A stretch of DNA of 64,000 nt from Micromonospora arborensis (GCF_003205615.1 NZ_PYBV01000022.1:1-64000); one strand, 5' to 3'. Positions 17,387 to 26,695 are shown, counted from the stretch's first letter. Made by a program: numbers and translations. The notes: generated by a model not told the origin, from the letters alone.

Positions 17387-18154
17387 TTAGCGGGTGATGT
17401 TGCGGTGTTTGCTGCGGAGGCGGAACGGCATGAGGGCGCTCTCCACCTTGGTCGCGGTGGTCATCTTCGAGACGCCGTCGCGCCGCTCCTCGAAGCGGAT
17501 CGGCACCTCCAGGATGGTGTGCCCCAGCTTGGTGGCGAGGTAGTGCATCTCCACCTGGAAGCTGTAGCCGTTGGACTGCACCCGGTCCAGGCCGATGTCG
17601 CGCAGCGCGTCGGCCTGCCAGATCTTGAAGCCGGCGGTCAGGTCCCGGATGCGCACCCGCAGCAGGGTGTGCACGTAGAGGTTCGCCCAGCCACTGAGGG
17701 CCCGACGGTACAGCGGCCAGTTCTCGTCGAGCTCTCCACCGGGCACGTAGCGGGAACCGATCACCACGCTGGCCTGCGTGGAGACCAGCGCCCCCAGCAT
17801 CCCCGGCAGCGCCTCCGGCGGGTGCGACAGGTCGGCGTCCATCTGCGCCACGTACTCGGCGCCGCCCTCGATCGCCCGAGTCATCCCGTCGACGTACGCC
17901 CGGCCGAGGCCCTCCTTGCCGGCACGGTGCACGACCTCGATCCGGTCCGGATGCTCGATGGCCAGCTTGTCGGCCACATCGCCGGTGCCGTCGGGGGAGT
18001 TGTCGTCGGCGACGAGGATGCGCAGGCCGGGCAGCGGCAGGGCCAGCAACCGCTCCACCAGCGTGGGTAGGTTGCCTGCCTCGTTGTAGGTGGGCACGAC
18101 AACGGTCAGGCGTGCGTCCCGCCACGGCGACGGCAGCTGCACAGGCTCGATCAT
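17387..18154 (-). CDS. Polyprenol-phosphate-mannose synthase (GT2)
   Basis: 255 residues, soluble GT-A glycosyltransferase. The N-terminal VVVPTYNEAGNLPTLVERLL and VADDNSPDGTGDVAD, and the central AQMDADLSHPPEALP (the metal-binding DxD), match dolichol/polyprenol-phosphate mannosyltransferases. It should transfer mannose from GDP-mannose to polyprenol phosphate, the donor for extracytoplasmic mannosylation of PIM/lipomannan-type glycolipids and proteins. No C-terminal membrane domain is present, and no Lnt-like acyltransferase partner adjoins it. ATG 18154 has GAGGA 7 nt upstream; the frame extends to 18565 without support. Confidence 0.87.
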   Translation of the reverse strand: MIEPVQLPSPWRDARLTVVVPTYNEAGNLPTLVERLLALPLPGLRILVADDNSPDGTGDVADKLAIEHPDRIEVVHRAGKEGLGRAYVDGMTRAIEGGAEYVAQMDADLSHPPEALPGMLGALVSTQASVVIGSRYVPGGELDENWPLYRRALSGWANLYVHTLLRVRIRDLTAGFKIWQADALRDIGLDRVQSNGYSFQVEMHYLATKLGHTILEVPIRFEERRDGVSKMTTATKVESALMPFRLRSKHRNITR

Positions 18155-18359
18155 GCGGATATCCTCGGTTTGCGGAAGGGGGCTCCCAGAAAGGGTATCC
18201 AGTAGCCATCCCCGGGTTGAAGAGGCACCCCGTCCAGGCGTTGCGGGATGGCCGCGCTTCGTAGTCGTCCAGGCATCGATGCGCTGGTCGGGCGCATTGG
18301 CGATCGGACCCGTCCGCCGCACCGCGATGACGTGCGTGCCAGCGCCCCGGGGCAGGCGT

Positions 18360-19361
18360 TCAACGTCGGCGACTGGCCACGGCGGTGAGGGCGAGCGCCA
18401 CGGCGGCGAGCGCGACACCGGACAACGCCGGCTTGTGGGTGCCGACCCAGAGCGCCGCTGACCGGTTACGCGCCCGCCCATGGAAGACGCCTGCCGTGCC
18501 CCGGTCCGTGTCCTCATCGGCGGGATGGTGGAGATTGTCCCGCCAGGTACTCGGATCGATCTCATCCCCGGTCTGCTGGCTCTCGTACCCGTCGCGGGCC
18601 AGCTTCCGCTCGAGCAGGCGGGGGAACAGGACGTCGGCCAGTCGGGTCTCCCACGTCGGGCCGCCCACGTTCAACTCCCGGGTGCCGCGGTCGGCGGCCC
18701 ACACGATCGCCCGGGCGGCCAGCTCCGGCGTGAAGATCGGCGGGACCGGCTGCGGATGCCGGGGCAGTCGGGTACGCACCCAGGAGAACTGTGGCGTGTT
18801 CACCGCCGGCAACTGCACCATCGACAGCTTCACTCCCGGGCAGTCGTGCAGCAGCTCGGCGCGGAGCGAGTCGTTGAAGCCCTGCACGGCGTGCTTGCTC
18901 GCGCAGTACGCCGACTGCAGCGGAATACCCCGGTAGGCCAACGCGGAGCCCACCTGCACGATCGTGCCCCGCCCGTGCGCCCGCATGTGCCGCAGCGCCG
19001 CCAGGGTGCCATGCACGGTGCCCAGGTAGGTCACCTCGGTGACCCGCCGGAACTCGCGCGCCGGGATTTCCCACGCCGGCGCGAGCACCGACACCATGGC
19101 GTTGTTGACCCACACGTCGATGCGGCCCCACCGGTGCACCGCGTCGTCGGCGGCCTGCTGCACGGCACCCGCGTCGGCCACGTCGACCCGGTACACGCGC
19201 ACGTCGGCGGCGCCGCGTAGCCGGCACTCCCGCTCGGCGGCGGCCAGGCCGGCGTCTCCCCGGGCCAGCAGCGCCAGCCGGGCGCCCCGCGCCGCGTACG
19301 CGTGCGCGACCGCGCGGCCAACGCCGGCGCTCGCGCCCGTCACCACCACGGTCTGCGTCAC
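18360..19361 (-). CDS. Short-chain dehydrogenase with C-terminal membrane segment
   Basis: 333 residues. Classical SDR features are present: cofactor loop TGASAGVGRA (residues 8-17), NNA in VWVNNAMVSV, and the catalytic Ser/Tyr/Lys in VGSALAYRG and YCASKHA. The C-terminal 30 residues (LSGVALAAVALALTAVASRRR) form a hydrophobic helix that may anchor it in the membrane. The start ATGA overlaps the stop of the SRPBCC gene upstream, so the two are translated together. Confidence 0.87.
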   Translation of the reverse strand: MTQTVVVTGASAGVGRAVAHAYAARGARLALLARGDAGLAAAERECRLRGAADVRVYRVDVADAGAVQQAADDAVHRWGRIDVWVNNAMVSVLAPAWEIPAREFRRVTEVTYLGTVHGTLAALRHMRAHGRGTIVQVGSALAYRGIPLQSAYCASKHAVQGFNDSLRAELLHDCPGVKLSMVQLPAVNTPQFSWVRTRLPRHPQPVPPIFTPELAARAIVWAADRGTRELNVGGPTWETRLADVLFPRLLERKLARDGYESQQTGDEIDPSTWRDNLHHPADEDTDRGTAGVFHGRARNRSAALWVGTHKPALSGVALAAVALALTAVASRRR

Positions 19362-19804
19362 GGCGACCCCTTCTGCCGGGTGGCGATGTCGGCGAGCCGG
19401 TCCAGCGTCTCCCGGTTACGCAGGTGCAGCACCAGATCGTTGGCCTTGTTGCGGACCCAGCGCAGCGGGCCGGACGCGAAATCCTCCCCGAGGCGGACCC
19501 GGGTGGCGCCCCCGTCGACCGGTTGCAGCGTGAACGCCACGATCGCCTCGCCGGCCGGCCAGAGACCAGCCTTCAGTACGAGCCGATGCGGCGGCTCGGA
19601 CACCAGCACCGTCGAGGCGTCCTGCAAGGAGAACGGCCACGGCCCGGCCTTGTGGTGCAGTTGGCTGCCCACTCGGGGCCAGGCGTCGTCCACGTCACGC
19701 ACGTGTGCCGTACCCACCACCCAGTCGCTGTACGTCCACCCGTCCGCGAGCACGTCGAACACCTGCTGCGGGGGAGCGTCGATCACTTTCTCCACAATCG
19801 CCAC
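19358..19804 (-). CDS. SRPBCC family protein (polyketide cyclase-like)
   Basis: 148 residues from GTG 19804, which has GGGAG 4-5 nt upstream and puts the family N-terminus (VEKVIDAPPQQVFDVLADGW) near residue 4; the open frame continues to 19888. It has the helix-grip fold; the ligand is unknown. It is translationally coupled to the SDR at 18360-19361 through ATGA. The pairing suggests both act on one hydrophobic substrate. It is divergent from the heptose operon. Confidence 0.8.
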   Translation of the reverse strand: MAIVEKVIDAPPQQVFDVLADGWTYSDWVVGTAHVRDVDDAWPRVGSQLHHKAGPWPFSLQDASTVLVSEPPHRLVLKAGLWPAGEAIVAFTLQPVDGGATRVRLGEDFASGPLRWVRNKANDLVLHLRNRETLDRLADIATRQKGSP

Positions 19805-19915
19805 TGGGCTCCCATACCCGTACGACGGCACGGATAACGGTTGGCTGGTTAGCTTCTCCCGCGCGGCGGGTAAGGCCGACACGGGCACCGCCGGCGCGCG
19901 CCGCCCACCGCCTCG

Positions 19916-21637
19916 GTGACGACGTTTACTCCTCGGGGCGCAGGGAACCCGCCGGCTGTGCGACAGGACCAGGAGGATCCGTATCAGCGCAGGTCAGCCC
20001 GGGCGTACGCCGCTGCTGACCGCGCCGGTTCCGGGTCCCTCGGGAGCCTCCGAGGAGTCCTGTACGACGCGGTGTTGCTGGACCGCGACGGCACCCTGAT
20101 CGAGGACGTGCCGTACAACGGTGATCCGGAGAAGGTGCGGTCGGTGCCGGGGGCGCGGGCGGCGCTGGACCGGTTGCGGGCGGCCGGGCTGCGGCTGGCG
20201 GTCGTGACGAACCAGTCGGGCCTGGCCCGCGGTTACTTCACCGGCGAACAGATGAGGGCGGTGCACGCCCGCGTCGAGGAGCTGCTGGGCCGGTTCGACG
20301 CGTGGTTGGTCTGCCCGCACGACGACGCGGACGGCTGTGACTGCCGCAAGCCGGCGCCCGGCCTGGTGCACGCCGCCGCCCGGGAGTTGGGTACGACCCC
20401 GTCCCGGTGCGTACTGGTGGGTGACATCGGCCGGGACGTCGCCGCCGCGCTGGCCGCGGGTGCCGCGGGGGTGCTGGTGCCGACACCGGTGACCCGGCCG
20501 GAGGAGGTCGCCGCCGCCGGATGGGTGGCCAACGACCTGCCGGCGGCGGTGGAGGAGATCCTGCGCCGCCAAGAAGCCGTGCAGCCCGCCACCCCACCCG
20601 GCGGTCCGGTGCGCACAGCGCTGGTGGTCAGGTCGGATTCGGCGGGGGACGTGTTGGTCACCGGGCCGGCGATCCGCGCCGTCGCGGCCGGAGCGCAGCG
20701 GGTGGTGCTGCTGTGCGGGCCGCGCGGCCGTGCCGCCGCCGACCTGCTGCCCGGTGTCGACGAGATCATCGAGCACCCGCTGCCGTGGATCGACCCGATG
20801 CCGGCACCGGTCGACCCGGAGGGCATGCGGGGCCTGACCGCACGCCTGGGCGCGGTCGGCGCGGACCAGGCGGTGGTGTTCACCTCGTTCCACCAGTCCG
20901 CCCTGCCCCTGGCGCTGCTGCTGCGGATGGCGGGGATCGGCCGGATCGCGGCGATCAGCGACGACTACCCGGGCTCGCTGCTGGACATCCGGCACCGGGT
21001 GCCGGTGGGCGTCCCCGAACCCGAACGTGCCCTCTCCCTCGCCGCCGCCGCGGGCCACCGACTGCCCGACGGCGACGAACCCGTGCTCCGGCTGCGCCGG
21101 GACGCCGTGGCGCCCCGCCCCGCCGATCTCGGTGACCCGGGCTACGTGGTGCTGCACCCCGGCTCGGCCGCGTCGAGTCGGGCCTGCCCGCCGGATCTGG
21201 CGGCCCGGATCGCCGGGGCGCTGACCGCCGCCGGGCACCGGGTGCTGGTCACCGGCAGCGCCGACGAGCGTGGGGTCACCGCCCGGGTCGCGGCGGCCGG
21301 CGGCACCGACCTGGGTGGCCGGACCGACCTGGCCGGGCTGGCCGCGATCGTGGCGGACGCCGGCGCGGTCGTGGTCGGCAACACCGGGCCCGCGCACCTG
21401 GCCGCCGCGGCAGGCGTGCCGGTGGTGAGTCTCTTCGCGCCGACCGTTCCGTTCGGCCAGTGGGGGCCCTACCGGGTGCCCACCGTCCGACTCGGCGACG
21501 CCGCCACGCCCTGCCGGGACACCCGCGCAGCCAACTGCCCGGTCCCCGGGCACCCCTGCCTCAGCGGCATCGACCCGGACGAGGTGGTCGACGCGCTGCG
21601 GACGCTCGCCGTCAGCGGTGGTGGTGGCGGCCGATGA
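19916..21637 (+). CDS. Heptose-bisphosphate phosphatase (GmhB-like) fused to GT9 glycosyltransferase
   Basis: 573 residues with two enzymes in one chain. Residues about 50-220 form a HAD-IIIA phosphatase: nucleophile motif LLDRDGTLIED (D56, D58) and the GmhB zinc site C-x-H...C-x-C in CPHDDADGCDCRKPAPG. It should remove the 7-phosphate of heptose 1,7-bisphosphate. Residues about 230-565 form a GT9 heptosyltransferase-like domain (VLHPGSAASS, VVGNTGPAHLAAAAGVPVVS). The GTG at 19916 gives about 47 extra N-terminal residues of low quality, so the true start may lie downstream; none has a well-spaced ribosome binding site. It ends in ATGA with the next gene. Confidence 0.85.
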   Translation: MTTFTPRGAGNPPAVRQDQEDPYQRRSARAYAAADRAGSGSLGSLRGVLYDAVLLDRDGTLIEDVPYNGDPEKVRSVPGARAALDRLRAAGLRLAVVTNQSGLARGYFTGEQMRAVHARVEELLGRFDAWLVCPHDDADGCDCRKPAPGLVHAAARELGTTPSRCVLVGDIGRDVAAALAAGAAGVLVPTPVTRPEEVAAAGWVANDLPAAVEEILRRQEAVQPATPPGGPVRTALVVRSDSAGDVLVTGPAIRAVAAGAQRVVLLCGPRGRAAADLLPGVDEIIEHPLPWIDPMPAPVDPEGMRGLTARLGAVGADQAVVFTSFHQSALPLALLLRMAGIGRIAAISDDYPGSLLDIRHRVPVGVPEPERALSLAAAAGHRLPDGDEPVLRLRRDAVAPRPADLGDPGYVVLHPGSAASSRACPPDLAARIAGALTAAGHRVLVTGSADERGVTARVAAAGGTDLGGRTDLAGLAAIVADAGAVVVGNTGPAHLAAAAGVPVVSLFAPTVPFGQWGPYRVPTVRLGDAATPCRDTRAANCPVPGHPCLSGIDPDEVVDALRTLAVSGGGGGR

Positions 21638-22608
21638 ACATCCTGCTCTGGCACGTGCACGGATCCTGGACCACGTCGTTCGTGCACGGCAGCCACCGCT
21701 ACCTGATCCCCACCACACCCGACCGCGGCCCCTACGGCCTGGGCCGGGCCCGCACCTACCCGTGGCCGGACAGCGCGGTCGAGGTCACCCCGGAGGACCT
21801 GCCGGGCACCGACGTCGACCTGGTCATCCTGCAACGCCCCGAGGAGATCGACCGGGCCGAGGCGTGGCTGCGCCGCCGGCCCGGCCGCGACGTCCCCGCC
21901 ATCTACGTCGAACACAACACCCCGAAGGGCGACGTGCCCAACACGCGTCACCCGATGGCCGACCGCGACGACCTGCTCATCGCCCACGTCACCGGCTTCA
22001 ACCAGATCTTCTGGGACACCGGCGCCTCCCGCACCACGGTTGTCGACCACGGCATCGTCGCCCCCACCGCGTCCTACACCGGCGAGCTCGACCGGCTCGC
22101 CGTGGTGATCAACGAGCCGGTACGGCGAGGCCGGGTCACCGGTACCGACCTGCTGTCCCGGTTCGCCGAGATCGCGCCGCTGGACGTGTTCGGCATGGGC
22201 GTCGCCGGCCTCGCCGACCACCTCGGGCTGCCCGCCGACCGGCTCACCAGCCACGACGACGTACCCCAGGACCGGATGCACGCCGAACTGGCCCGGCGGC
22301 GTGCGTACCTGCACCTGTGCCGGTGGACCTCACTCGGGCTCAGCCTCATCGAGGCGATGGCGATCGGCATGCCGGTCGTCGCGCTCGCCACCACCGAGGC
22401 GGTGATGGCGGTGCCTCCGGAGGCGGGGGCCCTCGCCACCCGCACCGACACCCTGCTCGACGCCGCCCGCCGGTTCATCGCCGAACCGGCGACCGCGCAC
22501 CAGGCCGGCGCGGCGGCACGAGCCGCCGCGCGCGACAGGTACGGCCTCGACCGTTTCCTCGCTGACTGGGACCGGCTGCTGGAGGAGGAAGTATGCGGAT
22601 CGCGATGA
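21634..22608 (+). CDS. Glycosyltransferase, GT4-like
   Basis: 324 residues. The N-terminus MNILLWHVHGSWTTSFVHG is the GT-B acceptor-side start. The C-terminal half holds CRWTSLGLSLIEAMAIGMPVV, matching the GT4 EX7E-type nucleotide-sugar site (E in SLIEAMAIG). The segment VVINEPVRRGRVTGTDLL is typical of this GT4 subgroup. Donor and acceptor are unknown; the setting suggests transfer in the heptose pathway. It is coupled to the fusion gene by ATGA and overlaps the next gene by 16 bp. Confidence 0.82.
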   Translation: MNILLWHVHGSWTTSFVHGSHRYLIPTTPDRGPYGLGRARTYPWPDSAVEVTPEDLPGTDVDLVILQRPEEIDRAEAWLRRRPGRDVPAIYVEHNTPKGDVPNTRHPMADRDDLLIAHVTGFNQIFWDTGASRTTVVDHGIVAPTASYTGELDRLAVVINEPVRRGRVTGTDLLSRFAEIAPLDVFGMGVAGLADHLGLPADRLTSHDDVPQDRMHAELARRRAYLHLCRWTSLGLSLIEAMAIGMPVVALATTEAVMAVPPEAGALATRTDTLLDAARRFIAEPATAHQAGAAARAAARDRYGLDRFLADWDRLLEEEVCGSR

Positions 22609-23810
22609 TCTCGGAGCACGCCAGCCCGCTCGCCGTCCTCGGAGGGGAGGACGCCGGCGGCCAGAACACGCACGTCGCGGAGCTGTCCGCCGCGCTCGCC
22701 GCCGCTGGGCACGAGGTGCGGGTCTACACCCGCCGGGACGCGCTCGACCTGCCGGTGACCGTCCGCAGCCCGGACGGGTACGACGTGGTGCACGTACCGG
22801 CCGGCCCGGCCGAGCCGGTGGCCAAGGACGCGCTGCTGCCGCACATGCGGGAGTTCAGTCGGTGGCTTGTCGATCGCTGGCGGGGCGGGGACTGGGTGCC
22901 CGAGGTGGTCCACGCGCACTTCTGGATGAGTGGCCTGGCGGCGCTGACGGCCGGCCGACAGACCGGGGTGCCGGTGGTGCAGACGTACCACGCGCTGGGC
23001 ACGGTGAAGCGCCGCTACCAGGGCGTGCAGGACACCAGCCCGGCCCGGCGGGTGTCCTACGAGCGGGAGTTGGGCCGCTCGGTGGACCGGATCGTCGCGC
23101 AGTGCCGCGACGAGGTGGGCGAACTGGTCCGGATGGGGGTGCCCCGGTCCCGGATGACCGTCGTGCCCTCCGGAGTCAACCTCGCCACGTTCGCGCCGCT
23201 CGGGCCGGCCGCTGATCGCGAACCGGGGCGGGCCCGGATCCTGACCGTGGGCCGGCTGGTCGAACGCAAGGGCTTCCAGACCGTGATCCGCGCGATGGCG
23301 CTGGTCCCGGACGCCGAATGCGTGGTGGTTGGCGGGCCGCCCGAAGGGCTGCTGGAGACCGACCCGTACGCCCGGCGGCTGCGGGCTCTCGCGGAGTCGT
23401 GCGGGGTGGCCGACCGGGTGCACCTGGTCGGCGCGGTACCCCGGGAGGAGATGGGCCGCTGGTACCGCTCGGCGGACCTGCTGGTCGCCGCACCCTGGTA
23501 CGAACCGTTCGGGTTGACCCCGCTGGAGGCGATGGCCTGTGGGGTGCCGGTGGTCGGCACCGCCGTCGGCGGCATCCGCGACACCGTGGTCGACGGGACG
23601 ACCGGTGACCTGGTGCCGGCACGGGACCCGCATGCGCTGGCCACCGCGATCCAGGGGCTGCTCGACGACCGGATCAGGCGATTCGCGTACGCCGCGGCGG
23701 CGCGTGAGCGGGCCCGGGCACGGTACTCGTGGGCCGCCACCGCGGAGCGGCTGGTCGAGGTCTACAGCGAGGTGGCCGCCGTGCGCCGGCCGGCCCGGGT
23801 GGTGGCCTGA
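22593..23810 (+). CDS. Glycosyltransferase family 4
   Basis: 405 residues, canonical GT-B fold. The N-terminal ISEHASPLAVLGGEDAGGQNTHV (glycine-rich donor/acceptor loop) and the C-terminal PWYEPFGLTPLEAMACGVPVVG (EX7E motif) are both intact; VGRLVERKGFQTVIRAMALV is the GT4 signature strand. It resembles sucrose-phosphate-synthase/MshA-type enzymes, but mycothiol synthesis is not implied by the setting. It overlaps the preceding gene by 16 bp and the next by 1 bp (TGATG). Confidence 0.86.
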   Translation: MRIAMISEHASPLAVLGGEDAGGQNTHVAELSAALAAAGHEVRVYTRRDALDLPVTVRSPDGYDVVHVPAGPAEPVAKDALLPHMREFSRWLVDRWRGGDWVPEVVHAHFWMSGLAALTAGRQTGVPVVQTYHALGTVKRRYQGVQDTSPARRVSYERELGRSVDRIVAQCRDEVGELVRMGVPRSRMTVVPSGVNLATFAPLGPAADREPGRARILTVGRLVERKGFQTVIRAMALVPDAECVVVGGPPEGLLETDPYARRLRALAESCGVADRVHLVGAVPREEMGRWYRSADLLVAAPWYEPFGLTPLEAMACGVPVVGTAVGGIRDTVVDGTTGDLVPARDPHALATAIQGLLDDRIRRFAYAAAARERARARYSWAATAERLVEVYSEVAAVRRPARVVA

Positions 23811-24511
23811 TGCCGGCGGGCAGTCTGCTCGACACCCACCTGACGAATCTCGCCGCCGCGCTGGTGCCGTACCGGCGGTGCGAGTCGCAGCTGGCGCGCT
23901 GGGGGGCCGACCTTGCCCACCGGCTGGCCGGCGGGGGTCGCCTGCTGGTCGCCGGCAACGGCGGGAGCGCCGCCGAAGCCCAGCATCTCACCGCCGAGCT
24001 GGTGGGCAAGCTGCACGACGACCGTCAGCCGCTGTCCGCGATCGCCCTGCACGCCGAGACGAGCGCGCTCACCGCGATCGCCAACGATTACGGCTACACC
24101 GACGTCTACGCCCGTCAGGTGCGCGCCCACGGTCGCCCCGGCGACGTTCTGCTGCTGCTCAGCACCAGCGGCACCAGCCCCAATCTGGTCAGCGCCGCGC
24201 AGGCCGCGCGCAGCGTCGGTCTGACGACCTGGGCGCTCACCGGCGCCGCCCCCAATCCCCTCGCCGACGCCTGCGACGACGTGCTGGCCGTCGCGTCCCC
24301 CGACACCCAGGTCGTCCAGGAGCTGCACCTGGTGACCAGTCACCTGCTCTGCGAGTACCTCGAACAAGAGCTGGCCGCGGCCACCGGCCCAGCGGTTGGC
24401 CAGCACGCGCCGGAGGAGCCCGCGCCGGCGGGCCGGCTCCCGTCCGGGCCGGTGCGGGCCGGGGTCGAGGTGGTGCTCGACGGTGGGACCGGACAGCAGG
24501 TCGACGCGTGA
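23810..24511 (+). CDS. gmhA: Sedoheptulose-7-phosphate isomerase (phosphoheptose isomerase)
   Basis: 233 residues with one SIS domain. VAGNGGSAAEAQHLTAELVG (residues 47-66) and LLSTSGTSPN (about 117-126) are the substrate-phosphate loops of GmhA. The enzyme converts sedoheptulose 7-phosphate into D-glycero-D-manno-heptose 7-phosphate, the first committed step toward NDP-heptose. The last 35 residues (PEEPAPAGRLPSGPVR...) are an extension absent from the usual 190-residue enzyme. The start overlaps the previous stop by one base. Confidence 0.88.
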   Translation: MPAGSLLDTHLTNLAAALVPYRRCESQLARWGADLAHRLAGGGRLLVAGNGGSAAEAQHLTAELVGKLHDDRQPLSAIALHAETSALTAIANDYGYTDVYARQVRAHGRPGDVLLLLSTSGTSPNLVSAAQAARSVGLTTWALTGAAPNPLADACDDVLAVASPDTQVVQELHLVTSHLLCEYLEQELAAATGPAVGQHAPEEPAPAGRLPSGPVRAGVEVVLDGGTGQQVDA

Positions 24512-24527
24512 CGATGGGGAGGCAAGC

Positions 24528-25997
24528 GTGAGGGGACCTGTGGTGGTGCTCGGGGACACCCTGCTCGACCGGGACGTGGAGGGGGTGGTGAACCGGCTCT
24601 GCCCGGACTCCCCGGTGCCGGTCCTCGACGAGACCGCGGCCAGCGACCGACCTGGCGGCGCAGGCCTGGCGGCGGTGTTCGCCGCCGCGCAGGGCGCCGA
24701 GGTGGTGCTGGTGACCGCGCTCGCCGACGACGCCGGCGGAGCCCGACTGGGCGTGCTGCTCGCCGCGGCCGGCGTGCAGGTGTACCCGCTGGCCCTGCCC
24801 GGTGCGACGCCGGAGAAGATTCGGCTGCGGGCCCGGGGGCGGGTGCTGTTGCGCCACGACCGCGGCGGCCCCTCCGGGGAGCCGGGTCAGCCCTCCGACG
24901 AGGTGCTCCGGGTGATCCGTTCGGCGTCCGCGGTGCTGGTCAGCGACTACGGCCGGGGGATGGCCCGGCAGCCCGCGCTGCGGGACGCGTTGGCGGCCAC
25001 CCGCGCGCCGGTGGTGTGGGACCCACACCCGCGTGGCCCGGCGGCGATCCCCGGCGTGCATCTGGCCACCCCGAACGAGTCGGAGGTGCGCGAACTGGTC
25101 CCCGCACTCCCCGGTGCCTCCCGGCTGGCCACCGCGTCGCGGGGCGCGCAGGGCCTACGGCGTCGCTGGCGGGCGGGTGCGGTCGCGGTGACGCTGGGTG
25201 GTGACGGCGCGCTGCTCTGCCACGCCGGGTCGACACCGCTGGTGGTGCCGACACCGGGCAGCGCCGAGGGGGACACCTGCGGGGCCGGCGACCGGTTCGC
25301 GGCCGCCGCCAGCCTCGCGTTGGCCCAGGGCGCGCTGGTCTCCGAGGCGGTGCAGGCGGCGGTCGCCGAGGCGTCCGCGTACGTGGCTGGTGGGGGAGTG
25401 GCGGCGGCGCTGCCACTGAGCGCGAGGAGTGAGTCGTTGGTGCGAGCCCCGCAATCGCGGACGAAGGGCAGCCGGATGTCGGCAGGCGTCATCGGTCCGG
25501 GGGGTGAACGGGTGGGGGTCGCGGCGGTTGCCACGCTCCTCGGTGAGGTCCGGGCCGCAGGCGGCACGGTGGTGGCGACCGGTGGTTGCTTCGACCTGGT
25601 GCACGCCGGGCACGTGGCGACCCTGCAGGCCGCCCGGCAGCTCGGCGACTGTCTGATCGTCTGCGTGAACTCCGACGCGAGTGTGGCCGGGCTGAAGGGG
25701 CCGGATCGACCGGTGCTGTCCGAGGGGGACCGCAGCCGGCTGTTGGCCGCGATGAGCTGCGTCGACGCGGTCCTCATCTTCGACGAGCCGACCCCGGAGG
25801 CGGTGCTGTCCTGGGTGCGACCGGACATCTGGGTCAAGGGCGGCGACTACGCCACCGGCGGTGGCGACACCACCGCCACTCTGCCGGAGGCGGAGGTTCT
25901 GCGCCGGTGGGGCGGGAACACGGTGGTGGTGCCCTACCTGGACGGCCGTTCCACCACCGACATGATCGTTCGCTCCAGCGGGGAGCGGACCCGATGA
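24528..25997 (+). CDS. hldE: Bifunctional heptose-7-phosphate kinase / heptose-1-phosphate nucleotidyltransferase
   Basis: 489 residues. The N-terminal PfkB/ribokinase domain (to about residue 300) has GGAGLAAVFAA at the substrate side and the catalytic signature DTCGAGD (249-255). The C-terminal domain (about 330-489) is a cytidylyltransferase-fold enzyme with GCFDLVHAGH (353-362) and VKGGDY. Together they make heptose 1,7-bisphosphate and, after GmhB, the nucleotide-activated heptose (ADP in the E. coli enzyme). The domain order and length equal HldE of Gram-negative bacteria. GTG 24528 has GGGGAGG 5 nt upstream. Confidence 0.88.
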   Translation: MRGPVVVLGDTLLDRDVEGVVNRLCPDSPVPVLDETAASDRPGGAGLAAVFAAAQGAEVVLVTALADDAGGARLGVLLAAAGVQVYPLALPGATPEKIRLRARGRVLLRHDRGGPSGEPGQPSDEVLRVIRSASAVLVSDYGRGMARQPALRDALAATRAPVVWDPHPRGPAAIPGVHLATPNESEVRELVPALPGASRLATASRGAQGLRRRWRAGAVAVTLGGDGALLCHAGSTPLVVPTPGSAEGDTCGAGDRFAAAASLALAQGALVSEAVQAAVAEASAYVAGGGVAAALPLSARSESLVRAPQSRTKGSRMSAGVIGPGGERVGVAAVATLLGEVRAAGGTVVATGGCFDLVHAGHVATLQAARQLGDCLIVCVNSDASVAGLKGPDRPVLSEGDRSRLLAAMSCVDAVLIFDEPTPEAVLSWVRPDIWVKGGDYATGGGDTTATLPEAEVLRRWGGNTVVVPYLDGRSTTDMIVRSSGERTR

Positions 25998-26695
25998 CCG
26001 CCACGCGGTCCGGCGCCGGACCCACCGTCCTGGTCACCGGCGGCGCGAGTGGGCTCGGTGCCGCGGTGGTCGCCGCGGTGGCCGCCTCCGGTGGTCGACC
26101 TGTCGTGCTGGACCGGCAGCCCCCGGCCGACGGGGTGAGCTGGACCGAGTGCGACCTGGCCGACACCCGGGCGGCCGAGGTGGCCACCCAGCATCTCGCC
26201 GAGCAGTCCGGTGGGCTGGACGCGGTGGTCACCGCCGCCGGCACCGACGTTCCGGGTCGACTCGCCGATGTGCCGGGCGAGACCTGGGACCGGATCGTCG
26301 CCGTCGACCTGCTGGCCACCGCGGCGGTGATCCGTGCCGCGCTGCCCTTCCTGCTGACCTCCCGGGGCCGCATCGTCACGGTCGCCTCGACCCTGGGCGT
26401 CAAGGCGGTCAGTGACGCGACGGCGTACTGCGCGGCGAAGTTCGGGGTGGTCGGCTTCACCCGCGCCCTCGCCGCCGAGCTCGCCGGTCAGGTCGGCGTC
26501 ACGCTGCTCATCCCGGGCGGTATGCGCACCGCGTTCTTCGACGAACGTGACCCGCAGTACAAACCGGGGGCGGACGCGATCCTCAACGATCCCGCCCACA
26601 CCGCCGCCGCGATCATGTTCGCGCTCAACCAGCCGCCCGGCTGTGCCGTGCGCGAGCTGGTGGTCTGCGCCGAGCAGGAGACCTCGTACCCGTGA
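25994..26695 (+). CDS. Classical short-chain dehydrogenase in heptose operon
   Basis: 233 residues. TVLVTGGASGLGAAVVAAV holds the cofactor loop; the catalytic residues are Ser in TVASTLG and Tyr/Lys in YCAAKFG. It is a classical SDR, not the extended SDR type of HldD, the ADP-heptose 6-epimerase. It could oxidise or reduce a sugar intermediate or an acceptor; the sequence does not tell. It is coupled on both sides (ATGA with hldE, GTGA with the next gene). Confidence 0.83.
   Translation: MTATRSGAGPTVLVTGGASGLGAAVVAAVAASGGRPVVLDRQPPADGVSWTECDLADTRAAEVATQHLAEQSGGLDAVVTAAGTDVPGRLADVPGETWDRIVAVDLLATAAVIRAALPFLLTSRGRIVTVASTLGVKAVSDATAYCAAKFGVVGFTRALAAELAGQVGVTLLIPGGMRTAFFDERDPQYKPGADAILNDPAHTAAAIMFALNQPPGCAVRELVVCAEQETSYP

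Noticed and set aside
15819..18209. 796-codon minus-strand frame
   Set aside because: Covers the intergenic palindrome and two real genes in the wrong frame; composition is typical of antisense shadows.
23810..24511. DnaA initiator-associating protein (DiaA) instead of GmhA
   Set aside because: DiaA also has a SIS domain, but the operon partners HldE and GmhB and the retained catalytic loops favour the isomerase.
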